Source of the DNA: Sweltsa coloradensis
Taxonomy: Eukaryota; Arthropoda; Insecta; Plecoptera; Chloroperlidae
Assembly: GCA_024449915.1 (NCBI GenBank)
Contig: JAMZAV010001745.1
Span: 1-64,000, forward strand
Length of the DNA stretch: 64,000 nucleotides
Direction of reading: 5' to 3'
How positions within the stretch are numbered: the stretch's first letter is position 1; every line of letters begins with the position of its first letter. Shown piece after piece: positions 9,232-20,728 of this stretch. Position numbers and translations under genes: made by a program. Under the pieces are notes generated by a model. The model was not told the origin of the DNA and did no database searches. It saw only the letters and a program-made list of their open reading frames with translations.

Positions 9232-11112
9232 CAATAGGGAACTAGCCTTCATTCCAGAAATCGAATATGTTAAAGATAACATCTAAAAAAAATAACATAA
9301 AAGTTTTTTTTTGTCTAAGGTTAATACTTTTCTCAATATTTAACGCTGAAATTTGAATCTGGCTTCCCGCCAAAAGACAACACGAAAAGTAGTGTGACGT
9401 CAGACTGCTGACCGCAGCCTAGCACAGACCCAAAGGCGCACTGCTATCTAGATATAAATGGTAGATATTCTGCCATACAGTCGGCGGTGGGTCAAACACA
9501 TCCTAGCAGACAGCTGCCGTCACTGCGCCTGCTGTCATTCCTGCTATCGTTTTTTAATGATCCTTTTGATTGATTTTAAAAGAAAATGACGCTTTATAAA
9601 AGGTGTAAGGTACCAATGTGTTTAAACACCACTCTAGAAACACCGGAGAAAGTATTTATATATATGCCAAAAAAGAACTAAACAGGTGAAAATAATGGTT
9701 AAACGCAACAAGACGAGAATATGTCAAGGAGTCGTAGGGCCTCTAGCCTACCGCTGCAATTTCACTTTACCGTTGTGAATACCACTTTCATGTAAGTAAA
9801 TGATATTAATTGGTCTACCTACTACTTTTTTATTTCGCAGGTTAGTTTCCTATGAGCTTCTAATTTACCTCGGATTATTATAAGCCTAGGACCTATACGT
9901 AACTCATTTTCTCGCGGGGAAATTTTCCCAAAATATGTAGTTAAAAATTTTGAATTTGTGACATTCTCCCATGCGAGAAAACGCTTCTTACGTTTAGGCC
10001 CTAGACTTATAATTCCAAGGCAAATTTTGCTGCGAGAATATTTGGCCGGAGCCTAACAGAAGCTTAAAGAAAATTCACTTGTGAATTAAAAAGCTAGTAG
10101 ACCAATTAATAATATTTACTTGCATCAAAGTGGTCTTCACAACAGTAGAATGAATTTGTAGAGGGGGCGTCCTCCTCAAAACATTCTCGTGCTGCAGCTT
10201 TGAACAATTATTTTTGCCCTGTTTGTCGTTTGGTTCTTTGGCACGTGTATAAAATGATCTTCTCCGGTGTTTCTACAGTGATAGCCTTTGCCCTCTTGGT
10301 AGACCTAGGCCCTTAGGACCTAGGGCCGAGGTAGGCCTATCACTACGCCCAGGTCTAGGCGCATATTTAAATATAAAATCTAAAGCCCTGCCAAACATCA
10401 ATGATATAAATGATATCATCATAATCAACCTAAAAAAACTAGGCTAAGGATACAGGGAAAAGCCTCGGCCTCGCCCTACCTAGGCTAGGGTATGTCTAGG
10501 GCATCGAAATGGACATTTTATAGAATTGGTTACCTTTAACCTAGGGCAAAGACACAGCCTAGGGCGTAGGGCGTAGCCTAGCGCAGCCTTGAATGACTGT
10601 GTACGACTACGCCAGACCATAAACCTACAAATTTTTCCCAAAAGAGAAATAACCGGGGCTCTTTCCCACCAATGAGAAATAAATCGCTTTCTAGTCAAGG
10701 TCGGGTAGACGCACTGTCAAAATCACGGGGTTCTTAAGTCATGGTCGTCATCTTTGTCATCGTTCGTGTTGTTGTCAAAATAGTCCGATTATTGATGAGC
10801 ACGGTCCACTGGATTGCCTCTAGGCTTCGCTGCCGCGCACGGCCGCTCGTCGAACTTTTGTTGTTGTTGTTGTAGTATTTATTTCTTGATAAATACAAAC
10901 TACAACGATGAGCGTGCTGCAAGCTACGTAACGCAGTTGAACCAACAACGAGCGTTTGCGCGGGGGTTCAAAACCCTATAACTTTGTACCCTCGTAGTTA
11001 CCACGGATGATTTAAAAAAAAAATCTTTCAATTGTGAAGTTTATTTAACTGTGTTCTATAAATAATAAAAAATGAAAAACGTGAATTTGAGACCAAGGCT
11101 AGTTCCCTATTG
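9232..11112. mobile_element. Possible 1.9 kb TIR element containing a nested fold-back
   Basis: The same 18 bases, CAATAGGGAACTAGCCTT, occur at 9232 in direct form and end at 11112 in inverted form. No target duplication could be matched and there is no transposase frame inside. The element is therefore tentative: the two ends may instead be two solo repeats. Confidence 0.4.
9630..10280. mobile_element. Fold-back element with about 300-bp arms
   Basis: Left arm CACTCTAGAAACACCGGAGA and right arm, on the complement, CACTGTAGAAACACCGGAGA are the ends. Inner paired blocks include GTGAATACCACTTTCATG with GTGAAGACCACTTTGATG, and ATTAATTGGTCTACC with ATTAATTGGTCTACT, both read on the complement for the right arm. 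The arms have clearly diverged. No coding frame. Confidence 0.72.
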
Positions 11113-11783
11113 CAGCAGCAATGAGTTTTATTAAGGGACTACAGGACTAATATTCCTAAACAGAAACCACTAATAATAACTGTTCCCTCCCACCTTCCCA
11201 GCATAATGGGATTTTAATTTCTACACAACATATTTAATTGATTTATTGGTGTGCACGTGAACAAAAAAGACAAAGTATATTAGGGTGGCCCAATTTCGGT
11301 AATACACTTATCGTTGAAACAACTGTACTAGCCGTGTTTGAAAAACCTTTCCCGTATACCAACCCATTACGAATCATTTGTAAATATCTCCCCGTTAGTA
11401 GTTAATATTAAGATATAGTCCAGCGACTCAGATAAAGAGGCGATAAGAGTGCTGACTAGGTCAAATAACACTGGGGCATAGCAGTTCTCATTGTGCTACA
11501 GCTGTGTTTTTATCTTGAAAGAGTAAGGGGAAATCACGGGTGACTTGGCAAAGCGGGTATTTAATTTTAGTCACAAATTACTAAATATTTAATCAGGGTG
11601 TGTAAGGGGTGTAAAAATGTCAGCCGTTCTAAGTATACACAAACTCATTTTGTGCAGTAGTTATCAATATTGGAACAAAAGTAATCTAGCAGCAAAGTAA
11701 ACAAGTACAGTAGTAAAATTACTTTAAATTATCAAGTAGCATGTTACTTATTTGAACTAGTTTCAACAGCACCCTGTACACAC

Positions 11784-11915
11784 CTGGTCGTAGTAGTAAT
11801 AGAATGTAACGCGGTCCTTCTCGTACAAGTCCGAGAGGTTCTGAGGTAGATAGCGCACTCGGAGCTCGTAGCGCCACTCGTAATGCGGGTGTTTTCTCTC
11901 GTACTTCTCCTGGAC
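11784..11915 (-). CDS. Fak: FAK FERM-domain exon (F1 end and F2 start)
   Basis: The exon has 44 codons in phase 0, with acceptor TTTTTTTATAG and donor CAG|GTGTGT. It starts VQEKYERKHPHYEWRYELRV, aligning to the vertebrate VREKYELAHPPEEWKYELRI, and continues RYLPQNLSDLYEKDRVTFYY. It joins exactly to the 14509 exon (…TTMYQ) upstream and to VRNDY of the 8883 exon downstream. Charge pattern and spacing are fully FAK-like. Confidence 0.95.
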
Positions 11916-12313
11916 CTATAAAAAAACAAATAGAACAACATTAATTTAGAAATGACAATGATCTTTGTAAATAAGTTTTTATAACTGAATAGGACATTAA
12001 ATAAATAAATAAAATGTACAGTTTCTGGCTCTTCTAACAAAAAACAAGTAGAATCGAGTACGGTGTGTCACGGAGAGAGAGAGAGAATTAACATTTACAA
12101 AGCAGAGGTGCGCTCGTAAGCATTTAATCCCTTCCTGTGAAAATGCCCATAAAGGGTGGTTGAAGCTGTTAATGTCAAGCAAGATGCTTTCATTCCTGCA
12201 CTAACCATGTAGCACAGATACCAAATGTCTGTGTAGTCCATTCACATGTAAAACAGCTCCTAGCATGTTGTTGTAGGAAAGTATTGCATTGCACATGGGC
12301 ATAACCCACTTAT

Positions 12314-12804
12314 TGACTACGTATTACAGGACGTCCAAAGCGGTTTGTTCAAAACGCTTTGAAAGGAATCGGTTTGAAATACGCACCGTATATCAAACAA
12401 CCCAAACTGATTTCTAGTTTCAAAGTGGATCCAACATGGCTGCACTACAGGCCAGCCATAACCTCTTCGTCATAGAATTAATAATTATCTTCTACTAGCT
12501 TTGAGGTCGCAAGGTTGAAAATTCAATGGAAGTGAGCGAAAACGGGAAGCCTTTACTGTCAATGCTTGAAAAACAAACAACAGATCGCAGGAGGTGGCGA
12601 GATGGCGTGGGCGTGGCGTACGGAACCGCTTTGAAGTGTATATCAGGTTCAAGCCTTCGGATCGAATAATCCAACTCGCTTCCCTAAAGTGAATTGGATC
12701 GGAATCGCTTTGGGTCAAATTCGATATGTATATCAGACTCGGCAATCGTTTTGAACCAAAGTGCTTTCGTTTAATGTGAATTAAACCTGCTGTAATACGT
12801 AGTC
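12314..12804. mobile_element. TIR element with TGACTACGTATTACAG ends
   Basis: The 16-bp ends TGACTACGTATTACAG are perfect inverted repeats at 12314-12329 and 12789-12804. Inner parts are also inverted, for example GGTTTGTTCAAAACGCTTTG against CTTTGGTTCAAAACGATTGC on the complement. The interior is non-coding. No convincing flanking duplication. Confidence 0.65.
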
Positions 12805-13709
12805 ATTGTAATCTTCTCTAATAATTAATTACATATTCCTTATTGTTGGGACATTTCCTATACAGCTGCTCTAATCCAATTCCAATTCCACCTGACATTA
12901 GATTAAACAAACTTTTGCACATTAATACTTGATTTCGTAATTAATGCCACAATCGGTTGTTTCTTCAAAATAAGATCAACCATTTGCTACTATAGATACC
13001 AATTTATCCCAGATTCTCCACTGAATCCTTCTTTAGTCTGTTTTGAAGCAAATTTCAAAGGAATTTACCAATTTTGTCATAAACTTTACAGTGAAATAAA
13101 TTACTGCAAGGGGTAGTTTATGTAAATATGTATGTAGTGAATTCCCTGTAAAGCCCCATACGGGATAGTCACTATCAGGATTGGGATTGCCATTGCAGGC
13201 GCATGCTTTCCTACAACTTGTGTCGATGAGTGCGGTTTAGTTGAAAACGGAGCACCTTCAACTAAACAAGTAATTTTTTTTCAACAATTAACCAACTACA
13301 ATCTAGATCACGACAATTGTGTTTCAGGATATAAAGCTAATTGCTCTGTCATTTCCACACGTAAATACCAGTACTCTCAGAGAAGAATGTAAACTAATTT
13401 GACATGGTTCAATAAACACCAATGTGGCCCGCCCCATTACATGCGTGCGACTTGCGGCAGTGTTCTCCGTTTTAGAGGCGTTCTGTACATAAGGCTCTTT
13501 TCTCGTCGATAGCCGTGAGGAACACCTTCTCCCCAAGGCTTATGGCCTCGCCTCCTAGCGCCGTCAACTATTCTCTACATTCTACAAATCACTCGCAGCA
13601 CACGCATATACACTTGTCACCTGCATTCAACCAATTCAACTTCGACTCAACCGTTTTGACCAGGGATTTTGTGGCTTTGGAAGATCTAGAATTTATTTTA
13701 TTTCTTTAA

Positions 13710-14364
13710 CCCCTCATGCACAAAGACTTGCGTCGGTAAAGTTGAGGATGCAAATATTGGCAAAGATGGTGGAATGGTCTCCGGTGATACTGTTTGGAGA
13801 TCAATGGAAACGAAATGCAAGCAAAATCCAGTCCCAAAGGGCACGAATACGGAATAAATTATTCTAGCACTAAAAGAGCATTTCTAGATAGAAAACAGCA
13901 ATCATGTATTACATTTTATGTTTTGGTCAACCTGCAACGTATGTAGTGGTCAAAAGTCGCAATATTTACCGTCCACTTTGAAGTAGCGGTTAACGAAAGG
14001 CATTTCTATGCGAAGGGTCGCGGGTTCAAATTTCACTCGATTTTTATAAACTTTTTTGCAATTTTTGACTCAATATTTCATGTTTCTTGACTGCTTTACT
14101 GTATGTTGGTATTTGAAAAATAAAATTAGTTGCAATATTCATTTTCTGATCCAAAAAAGTGAGGGTCGACATTTGCATCATATCCAGAGTAGCCGCAACT
14201 TTACTAAATATCTAGCCACTTGCGAACGCAAGTCTGCTAACGCAACTACCTTTGTGCATACGTTTTTTATAGCCCTATGATTTAACACACGGATTTGCCC
14301 AAGTCCGCCATTTTTAACGAGACGCAACTTTGCGTCGGTAGGTAAATCTTTGTGCATGAGGGGG
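13710..14364. mobile_element. piggyBac-like MITE flanked by TTAA
   Basis: The element is flanked on both sides by TTAA (13706-13709 and 14365-14368), the obligatory piggyBac target duplication. The ends are near-identical inverted repeats, CCCCTCATGCACAAAGA on the left and CCCCCTCATGCACAAAGA on the complement at the right. The interior (655 bp) contains a tRNA-B-box-like GGGTTCAAATTTCAC near 14020 and no transposase, so it is non-autonomous. The 5'-CCC ends also fit the superfamily. Confidence 0.75.
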
Positions 14365-14508
14365 TTAATGTCCATCCAGAGAGAGGAAACCAATTTATGG
14401 ACTGAATACCAACCATTGTTGCGTGATCACCTTAAACAATACATTTAAAAAATTATGAACTGATTTACAAGGAGGATCGCCAGAAAGCAATGTCTCTCTC
14501 TCACTCAC

Positions 14509-14815
14509 CTGGTACATGGTGGTGTCCTGGTGTAGCCAGTACACCTCCCCCGTGGCAGGATGGTGCAGCCTCATGGCGTAGAGGTGCTGGTAGGTGCGCT
14601 GGCCGGTAGCTAGCCGGCTCGTGATGAGGTTGATGATGCCCTTGACGTCGATGGCATCCCCGAACTTGACGACGTTGAAGCCTCCGTTGGGCAGGTGGAC
14701 CTTGAGCGTGGCCTTGTCCTTGTCGGAGGCTCCTCGGTCGGGGCTGCTGGAGGGCGGGGTCAGACAGCGACCACCCTCGCCGCCGGGGTTCATGCCGCCG
14801 CTCACACCCTCATGG
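14509..14815 (-). CDS. Fak: FAK FERM-domain exon (N-terminal linker and F1 lobe)
   Basis: The donor is CAG|GTGAGT. At the 5' side TTGTTCCGTGTTGTTGCAG is a good acceptor ending at 14816, so the exon starts in phase 2 with C completing a codon. It carries 102 further codons: a Gly/Pro/Ser-rich linker, then the F1 ubiquitin-like lobe with LKVHLPNGGFNVVKFGDAID and VKGIINLITSRL, ending EVYWLHQDTTMYQ, where vertebrate FAK has EVHWLHVDMGVSS. The frame stays open to an ATG at 14847, but that ATG lies across the acceptor. I prefer splicing from an upstream exon, and the 23072-23424 exon fits in phase. An internal Met (MNPGGEGG) is an alternative start. Confidence 0.92.
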
Positions 14816-15641
14816 CTGCAACAACACGGAACAACATTATAAGCCACTTTCTACGACATACGTAATTATTTCACTAACACATTTTCTAAATTTTTAGTTT
14901 TTAAATTTCATTTCCAAAAAATTAAAACTCTCAAAAAATAAAAATAAAATAAATTATAACATTATATAATTGCAATAAAAAAATAAGTTTCATACATTTT
15001 GATAATCTACAAGTTACTGTAAGGGCTGTCTATATATTCTCCTTGACTGTCATGCACATTAATTGCAGTTATTTATGGAATTTATGATTATCATGTTTCG
15101 ACTTTGGCAAAAAACGAAGGGGGGGGGGGGACCGAAAACAAAATTAAAAACAGGGTAAAACGTTATTTTTCGAATTGAAAGAGCTAAGGAGACTCATATT
15201 GACTTGTGACGTACAGCCCCCATTAGTCGACACTTCCTAGTCATCTCAATAGACCTCGTTGCGTGTAACATTCTCGACGTCATCATTGCAGCCTCCGGTC
15301 TGATGATGATGAGTCACCGTATTAAATTGAAGCCCGCCAGTCTGGCTGTCCGTGTTAAGTGTATGCATATCCCTAATCTGAATGCTAAAAGGCCTCCGCT
15401 TCTTCTCACACCAATCAAGCCCAGTGTCTGCTCATCGTTCTACCCACACAGCCAGGCGGGCAGCTGCGCACACCTCGGCCAGCTTGCTAATACCAGCTGA
15501 CAAACCGGCTACCCTACCCACTACAGCTATGTCTATTACCTAGCTGAGCGCAGTTTATGCACGGAGAATATATCGCCAAAGATGAAGAATAATAGAGATT
15601 TGCAAGACCAGTAGGGGACGGGGCCAGGGAGCACGCTCAAG

Positions 15642-15735
15642 TCTTATGGTGGAGGTGCCGGGTACAGGAATATTCAAACTTTCTGTGGGGCTAGACCAGC
15701 CCTTATACCCCCCCCTGGCCCCCCAGGGTCAATAA
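15642..15735 (+). mobile_element. GGTGGAGGTGCCGGGT family, short copy
   Basis: It begins GGTGGAGGTGCCGGGTAC followed by AATATTCAAACTTTC and a CCCC-rich stretch. The same opening recurs at 54900, 58298 and 60634. It ends before the family's ACCAAAAC and GACAGACGGACA blocks, so it is truncated. Confidence 0.6.
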
Positions 15736-16530
15736 AGACAAACTGTACCATCCGGCCTCATGGGCACCAGTAGGGGGGACTGGGTGTATCTATAATGTGG
15801 TTAGGAGTTCACATATTATTCTAAACTTTTCTGCTACAACTGCAAAATTGCCACTCTTACTCTATGTCAACATCCCAAAATCGGTTATAAAGTAGCATTA
15901 CTGTAGCAAACTAAACAAAGTTCAACGTTATACGCTCATCCTTTACATAGGGAAAGTGTTGTTTCGTCCCCCCCCCTGGAAAATATCCTGCCGGCGGCCA
16001 TGATCATCCTTGTTGAAGGGCCACACAATATAATAATATTACTTTTATTTTCATGGCTCAATGTTTTATACAGTGTCATTATAAAAGTGGAATCAGGCTC
16101 TTTACCAGACCAGACCACGGTTTTTAATTGTTGAGTTAAATTTCAGACTCATTTCTTTTTAATACAATAGGCCTATATATTTAAAATAATATTGAGAGCA
16201 ATCGGCAATATATTTCGATTGTAACAAGAGGTTATCTAGATGGAAGAATGCCGGCAGTGACCATGGTCAGAGGTCTTACGATGTAAATGTTTGGTTGGAA
16301 ACAAGATAAAAGCCCGATTTAAAATGTGGAGGTCGTCGCAACGCATAACAATGAGTCTAAAACGCTTGTCAGACCGAGTACTTACGATTAGAGCCGAGGT
16401 CCGGCGAGCAGACAAGGGTAACCGAGGTTTGGAATTTGGCAAACTGTATTTTAACCTCAGCACTGGTGGGAGAATACCCAAAACAGGGACCGAAGCTAAC
16501 CGTTCTAAGAATTCCAGTGTTCTAATCCTG

Positions 16531-16725
16531 TCGGTGGAGGTGCCGAGCTCATAAATATTTCGACTTTATGGTCGGCTAGTCAACCCAGACCCCCTAACCT
16601 TTAGGATCACCAAAACATTTGGTATCACCCTTGTTGAATGACAATGCCAACACGAGAACGTCTATCAATCAGAGGTGCGCACATACGGACAGACGGACAG
16701 AAAAGTGATACACATATGGCTCCAT
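16531..16725 (+). mobile_element. GGTGGAGGTGCCGGGT family, near full-length copy
   Basis: It starts GGTGGAGGTGCCGAGCTC, contains ATCACCAAAACATTTGG and CTTGTTGAATGACAATGCC, and ends GACAGACGGACAGAAAAGTG followed by ATACAC. These blocks occur in the same order at 60634-60790 and, inverted, at 42270-42445 and 48505-48690. No coding frame. Confidence 0.68.
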
Positions 16726-16976
16726 CGGGAATGCAATTTTCAAATATATACCATATATAAATTTTGAGAACTTTCCTTGCTGTCACAGGCAAGCAAAATA
16801 TTCAGTTTACTAAAGTAGACAATTCATATTTTAAGAATTAATAGTTCCTGGAAGAGTTTGTAGTGGCAAAGACGAAAGGGATTCTTAGTTCTGAAGAACT
16901 CAGACTCGACTCGTAAGTGTTGTACCTAATGCTGCAGATAAGGTTCGGGTCGGGCGCTGATTCAAAGGGTATGACC

Positions 16977-17259
16977 CAGTGGCGTATTGAGGGGGATCGG
17001 GGGAGTCCCCCCCCGAAATCCCAACTTTAATATCATATTTTGCAATTAATCACCTACGTTTACGTAAAACTTTAATTCGTCTATTAATTTCTCTTTTTCC
17101 CCCTTGACATATTCCAAAACACATAAAAACCAATTAAAAAATATACTTAAAAAATTTATCCGCGGCGCTATTGTGGGGGAGGGCATAGCCCTCACTCCCC
17201 CATTCAGTCGTTGGTCGAAGCCCCCCACCCCCCGAAATATATTCCTGCGTACGCGACTG
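16977..17259. mobile_element. hAT-like MITE with perfect 8-bp target duplication
   Basis: The left end is CAGTGGCGTATTGAGGGGG. The right end on the complement is CAGTCGCGTACGCAGGAATA. The element is flanked by identical GTATGACC at 16969-16976 and 17260-17267. The CAGTGGCGTA start and 8-bp duplication are diagnostic of hAT elements. The 283-bp interior is rich in C and G runs and non-coding, so the open frames crossing it are not genes. Confidence 0.85.
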
Positions 17260-18469
17260 GTATGACCGTTGAGTCCAGGGCCAAGGGTTCGATGCCGGCA
17301 CAAGGCAAGTACTGCAAGGATGTGGGTGGTGGGAGTCGACCCCCCAGTGCCAGGACACAATGACCACGATCACGGGGGTCTGTGATGACGTCACACGACC
17401 CAAGGTCGGGGTGTGGACGGGGGGCTTGGCCCACAACAAAACAAAACAAACCCGTCTCAAGGCTACGAAGCGGCGAATAAATACCTTCATTGTTTTGATG
17501 AATGGATTGTGTAGGACTTAGTTACTGTTTTACATCAATCAAATCATTTCACATCATCTAAGTAATCATTGTAATAATAAGCTTATTACATATATAATAT
17601 GTTATTTTATTAATGTATCATTTGCAGAAAATACTGACGTCTATTAAGATTTATGCAGAATCCGTTGAAAGTTTGTATTTTATTTTAATTTAATTTATTT
17701 TATTATTCTTTATCTTGCAACAATGATATGGAGAAGTATTATGACATTTTGATAGGGATCTTCATTATTTGATCTTAATTTAATAGTGAAACGTTTTTTG
17801 ACAAAAATCACAAAATAGACCAATGAAGTAATACCATTTGTAGGTAATCGAAATGACGGAGACCATGGAAGGGCTCTTCCACCAAACTTAAACGTTGGAC
17901 TCTTAAAATATCCCAGTCGTAAGAACCAAGGACCGAATCTACGCACGGTGATATTCCCCGCGAGAAAGTCTAGTTTTTAAGGTGGCTACGCCCTTGTAAC
18001 TGCATATTGTTTTCCACACTGACAATATGATTGCCCGAACTACGACCTACTCCTAATAGATTAATGTTATGACAGATAACTAATAACCATCATAACTCGG
18101 CATTTGCTGTTTTTATCCGCCCATTTGTTGCCGAGGAATAGAATTTCAACAACTATTCAAACTATTCGTTTGTTATTACGGTATTTGAGAAGCCAGAGTT
18201 GGGTATAGGCTACAAAAATACAACATACAACAATGATGTAAGCAAACAGAACTGAAGACCAACTAAAATATACATTGTGCACATAGTACTGAATTTAGTG
18301 ACAACAATCTGAAAGTAAATGTATTTATTTGCAGAAACTTGTCTGGGGCTAGGCGGGATAGCAGAGGTTTTGAAGTGTAATCCATGAAAGGGGACGTGAT
18401 ATAGGAAGTGATGGAATGTATTGCAAATAAGCTCTGGGGGTCTTCTTACTAAGTGACAGCGACAATAGT

Positions 18470-19165
18470 TACCGACACGACAACTTTAGTGGGAAGAGCA
18501 TGTGAGCTGCCACCTCGAATGTGCATCACCAAATAAAATAGTAATTACATTTGCTGTATGTAGTTTTATTGTTGTTGTTTATTGGCAGACGGCATTAAGA
18601 ATGTTAAAATGTGTAATTGTTGCCAATACACAGCTGCAGTCAGATGCGTGCAGCGTTGAGCCAAGAGTATAAGCTATTTATTAGCAATAATGACAGATTT
18701 TACACTTTTAAAGCCATCTGCCAATATTTCTTTGACTTAATAAACAACTACATAAAACAAATGTAAGTAATTACTATTTTATTTGGTATGATGAAAATTT
18801 GAGGTGGCAGCTATTGCTTTAAAAAATCAACTGGTTATTCCTTACAAGAATGACTGCGATTTAAGTCCGAACGACAACTTTAGTGGGAACGAAACGTGAG
18901 CTTCTGCACTGAATGCAGAGATCACCAACAAAGATCAACTTACATTGCTGTTGATTACTGTTCGTTTATTGGCAGACGGATTAGAATTAAACCCTGTGTT
19001 TAGTAGCCAATACACAACTTGCATCAGTGGTGCAACGTTTATTATTCATATATATAAGTATTATTATTATAATAATGATAGTATTATTATATTATTATAA
19101 GCATTATATTTCTTTGACTTAATAAATAAATACATTAACAAAAATGTAAGTAATTACTATTTAAT
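18470..19165. repeat. Diverged direct duplication of about 390 bp
   Basis: ACGACAACTTTAGTGGGAA at 18478 recurs at 18872. The two copies then share GTTTATTGGCAGACGG, GCCAATACACA, ATTTCTTTGACTTAATAAA and AAATGTAAGTAATTACTATT in the same order. They differ by indels, and the second carries an ATTATTATA-rich insertion. Confidence 0.7.
18505..18812. mobile_element. TIR element with AGCTGCCACCTC ends
   Basis: The inverted ends are AGCTGCCACCTCGAATG on the left and, on the complement, AGCTGCCACCTCAAATT on the right. Inner inverted blocks are AAATAAAATAGTAATTAC and its match at 18769-18788. The unit overlaps a diverged direct copy of the region at 18867-19165. Confidence 0.65.
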
Positions 19166-19449
19166 TATGATATGAATTTAATTTGATGTACAACATCATT
19201 AATCGTTAATTCATTATAAATACTAATAAAGAACATGATGGACTTGTAGTCCAGATGTATGCTTTAGCTTAGCTGTGTCGTATGTGTTGTCTGTTGATTG
19301 GAAGCGATTGAACTAATCGCACTTGTCAAATTTTGTGCGCAATTACAAGATCGATTTATGTGCAAGTTATAAATAGACAAGCCTGTGTTTAGCTAGAGAT
19401 GTATAGGTTTGTACCGTTGTATGACCCCCTGATGTTTGGAACGTACCTC

Positions 19450-19690
19450 AATACTTACACACGCGAGACTCTGATTCGGGAGGTCCCGAGTTCGAATCCC
19501 GTCGAGACCGACAATCCCCACTGAAGTTTTCTCATAGGTTTTCCTCAATGCAAGGGTCCTCTTAATATACAGCCCTCGGACATCCCTTCACAATTGTCCT
19601 AACTCTAATATACCTAGTTCGACACCTGTAGAGGGGACCCTGGGCGGGATTCCCACGAGAACTTACAAACTCAAGGTACCTAACACCGGA
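19450..19690 (+). mobile_element. tRNA-headed SINE
   Basis: The head contains GACTCTGATTCGGGAGGTCC followed by the B-box-like GAGTTCGAATCCCGTCGAG. The body carries ACTGAAGTTTTCTCATAGG, CAGCCCTCGGACATCCC and ACACCTGTAGAGGGG then CCCTGGGCGGG. The same order is found at 55285-55510 and, inverted, at 22715-22925. A second tRNA-like run, CTCTGGGTTCGAGTCCCAGA, follows at about 19690. Confidence 0.75.
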
Positions 19691-20679
19691 CGCTCTGGGT
19701 TCGAGTCCCAGAGGGGGCAACCTAGAAACGAGGAGCGAGCTACATGACAGGAAGGTCTCGTTTGCGATTTGATCCCCTAACAGAATCCAACCGTTACAAC
19801 GAGAAACTTATAAAAAGTTTAGCACATCGACTGAGAACAGAGCTCGCCTTGTGAAGTGCGGTCAATACCAGAGACTGCAGAGAGAAACTTGGAGCATGTT
19901 AAACGTCCAGAATGTGTTTATTAGCAAGATTGAATAATTGTCCGAGCTCCACCCACGGCCAAGTCTAGTAAGTCTGGTCTGGTCTAGCCTAAGTGACTTC
20001 AGCTAGATATATACACTGAAAGACCTAGTAGAGTGCTCATACCTGCGCCACGCGGGGTGCAAATAAGTCAGCTAGTCGAGATTAAAATGGACCATGGCGT
20101 TTAAGTTTGCGTGTTTTTTAATGGACATCAATTTACATAGGGTTGTTGGGGTTTACAGCTGTGGGTGAAAGATAGGTAGACAAGACATCTACGACGGTAA
20201 CCACGATTAAGGATTTAATATATTTGAATAAGACTGATAGCTCACCTGGGATAGGACTGTCACCAATCATTAGATAAATATAGCCAATTAGCGCACCTTA
20301 CTTAAAGCAGACGTAAAGAATGCGTTCAATTGCTTGAAAGTAATGACCGTCTGCCTACTAGATGGTACGTTGAGCAACGAGTAGTCTAGGACGCAGAGGT
20401 AACGACAGCTTTAGTTTAGGTTGTGGTTCGAAGCTACCAGTCAATAGCAGTCACGCGCTCAATCATGTGAGCAACAAGGTGTAAGCGTTGGGGATTATTG
20501 TGACACAATCTCAGAGGTGTGAGGTAAAACGTATGGAGGTGACTAGGGCTGGCTACGTCCGGTAAACCCACGATAAGGGGTGGATATAGAGGAATGAAAG
20601 ACTGAAGGAATGAATGGAATAGGAGAGCTGTTCAAACCAATCATTGGATAACAAAAAGAAATTAGTCGACTTACTTGAA

Positions 20680-20716
20680 AGCAGAGTCGATAACGAAGTT
20701 TCCCGTCGACTCTGCT
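20680..20716. repeat. Short hairpin, 11-bp stem
   Basis: AGCAGAGTCGA at 20680-20690 pairs with TCGACTCTGCT at 20706-20716, with a 15-base loop. Its left arm plus loop, CAGAGTCGATAACGAAGTTT, resembles the arm of the hairpin at 32374. Confidence 0.6.
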
Positions 20717-20728
20717 TGAAAGTGCAGA

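Larger units (their letters stand above)
9033..11783 (-). other. FAK intron built largely of inverted repeats
   Basis: The intron is 2.75 kb. Inverted copies of CAATAGGGAACTAGCCTT lie at 9232 and 11112 and could be the ends of a 1.9 kb element. Nested inside is a 650-bp fold-back at 9630-10280. The stretch 10290-10720 is rich in CCTAGG-type short motifs. No coding exon is visible. Confidence 0.55.
11916..14508 (-). other. FAK intron with two TIR elements
   Basis: The intron is 2.6 kb and starts with the strong donor GTGAGTGAG. It contains the element at 12314-12804 and the piggyBac-like element at 13710-14364. The remainder, including 12830-13700, shows no recognisable gene. Confidence 0.6.

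Noticed and set aside
14594..14842. Plus-strand frame over the FAK F1 exon
   Set aside because: Shadow of the minus-strand FERM exon caused by GC-rich codons.
14816..14847. ATG at 14847 as the FAK start (MAYNVVPCCC…)
   Set aside because: The stretch lies on the intron side of a good acceptor (TTGTTCCGTGTTGTTGCAG), has no protein-like character, and an upstream exon with matching phase exists. A start here is still possible if no upstream exon is used.
16291..16554. 87-codon plus-strand frame rich in Arg and Lys
   Set aside because: It runs into the repeat copy at 16531 and has no recognisable domain or splice boundaries.
17046..17490. Long overlapping minus-strand frames rich in Pro, His and Thr
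   Set aside because: They cross the hAT MITE at 16977-17259 and low-complexity flanks, and no frame shows a domain.
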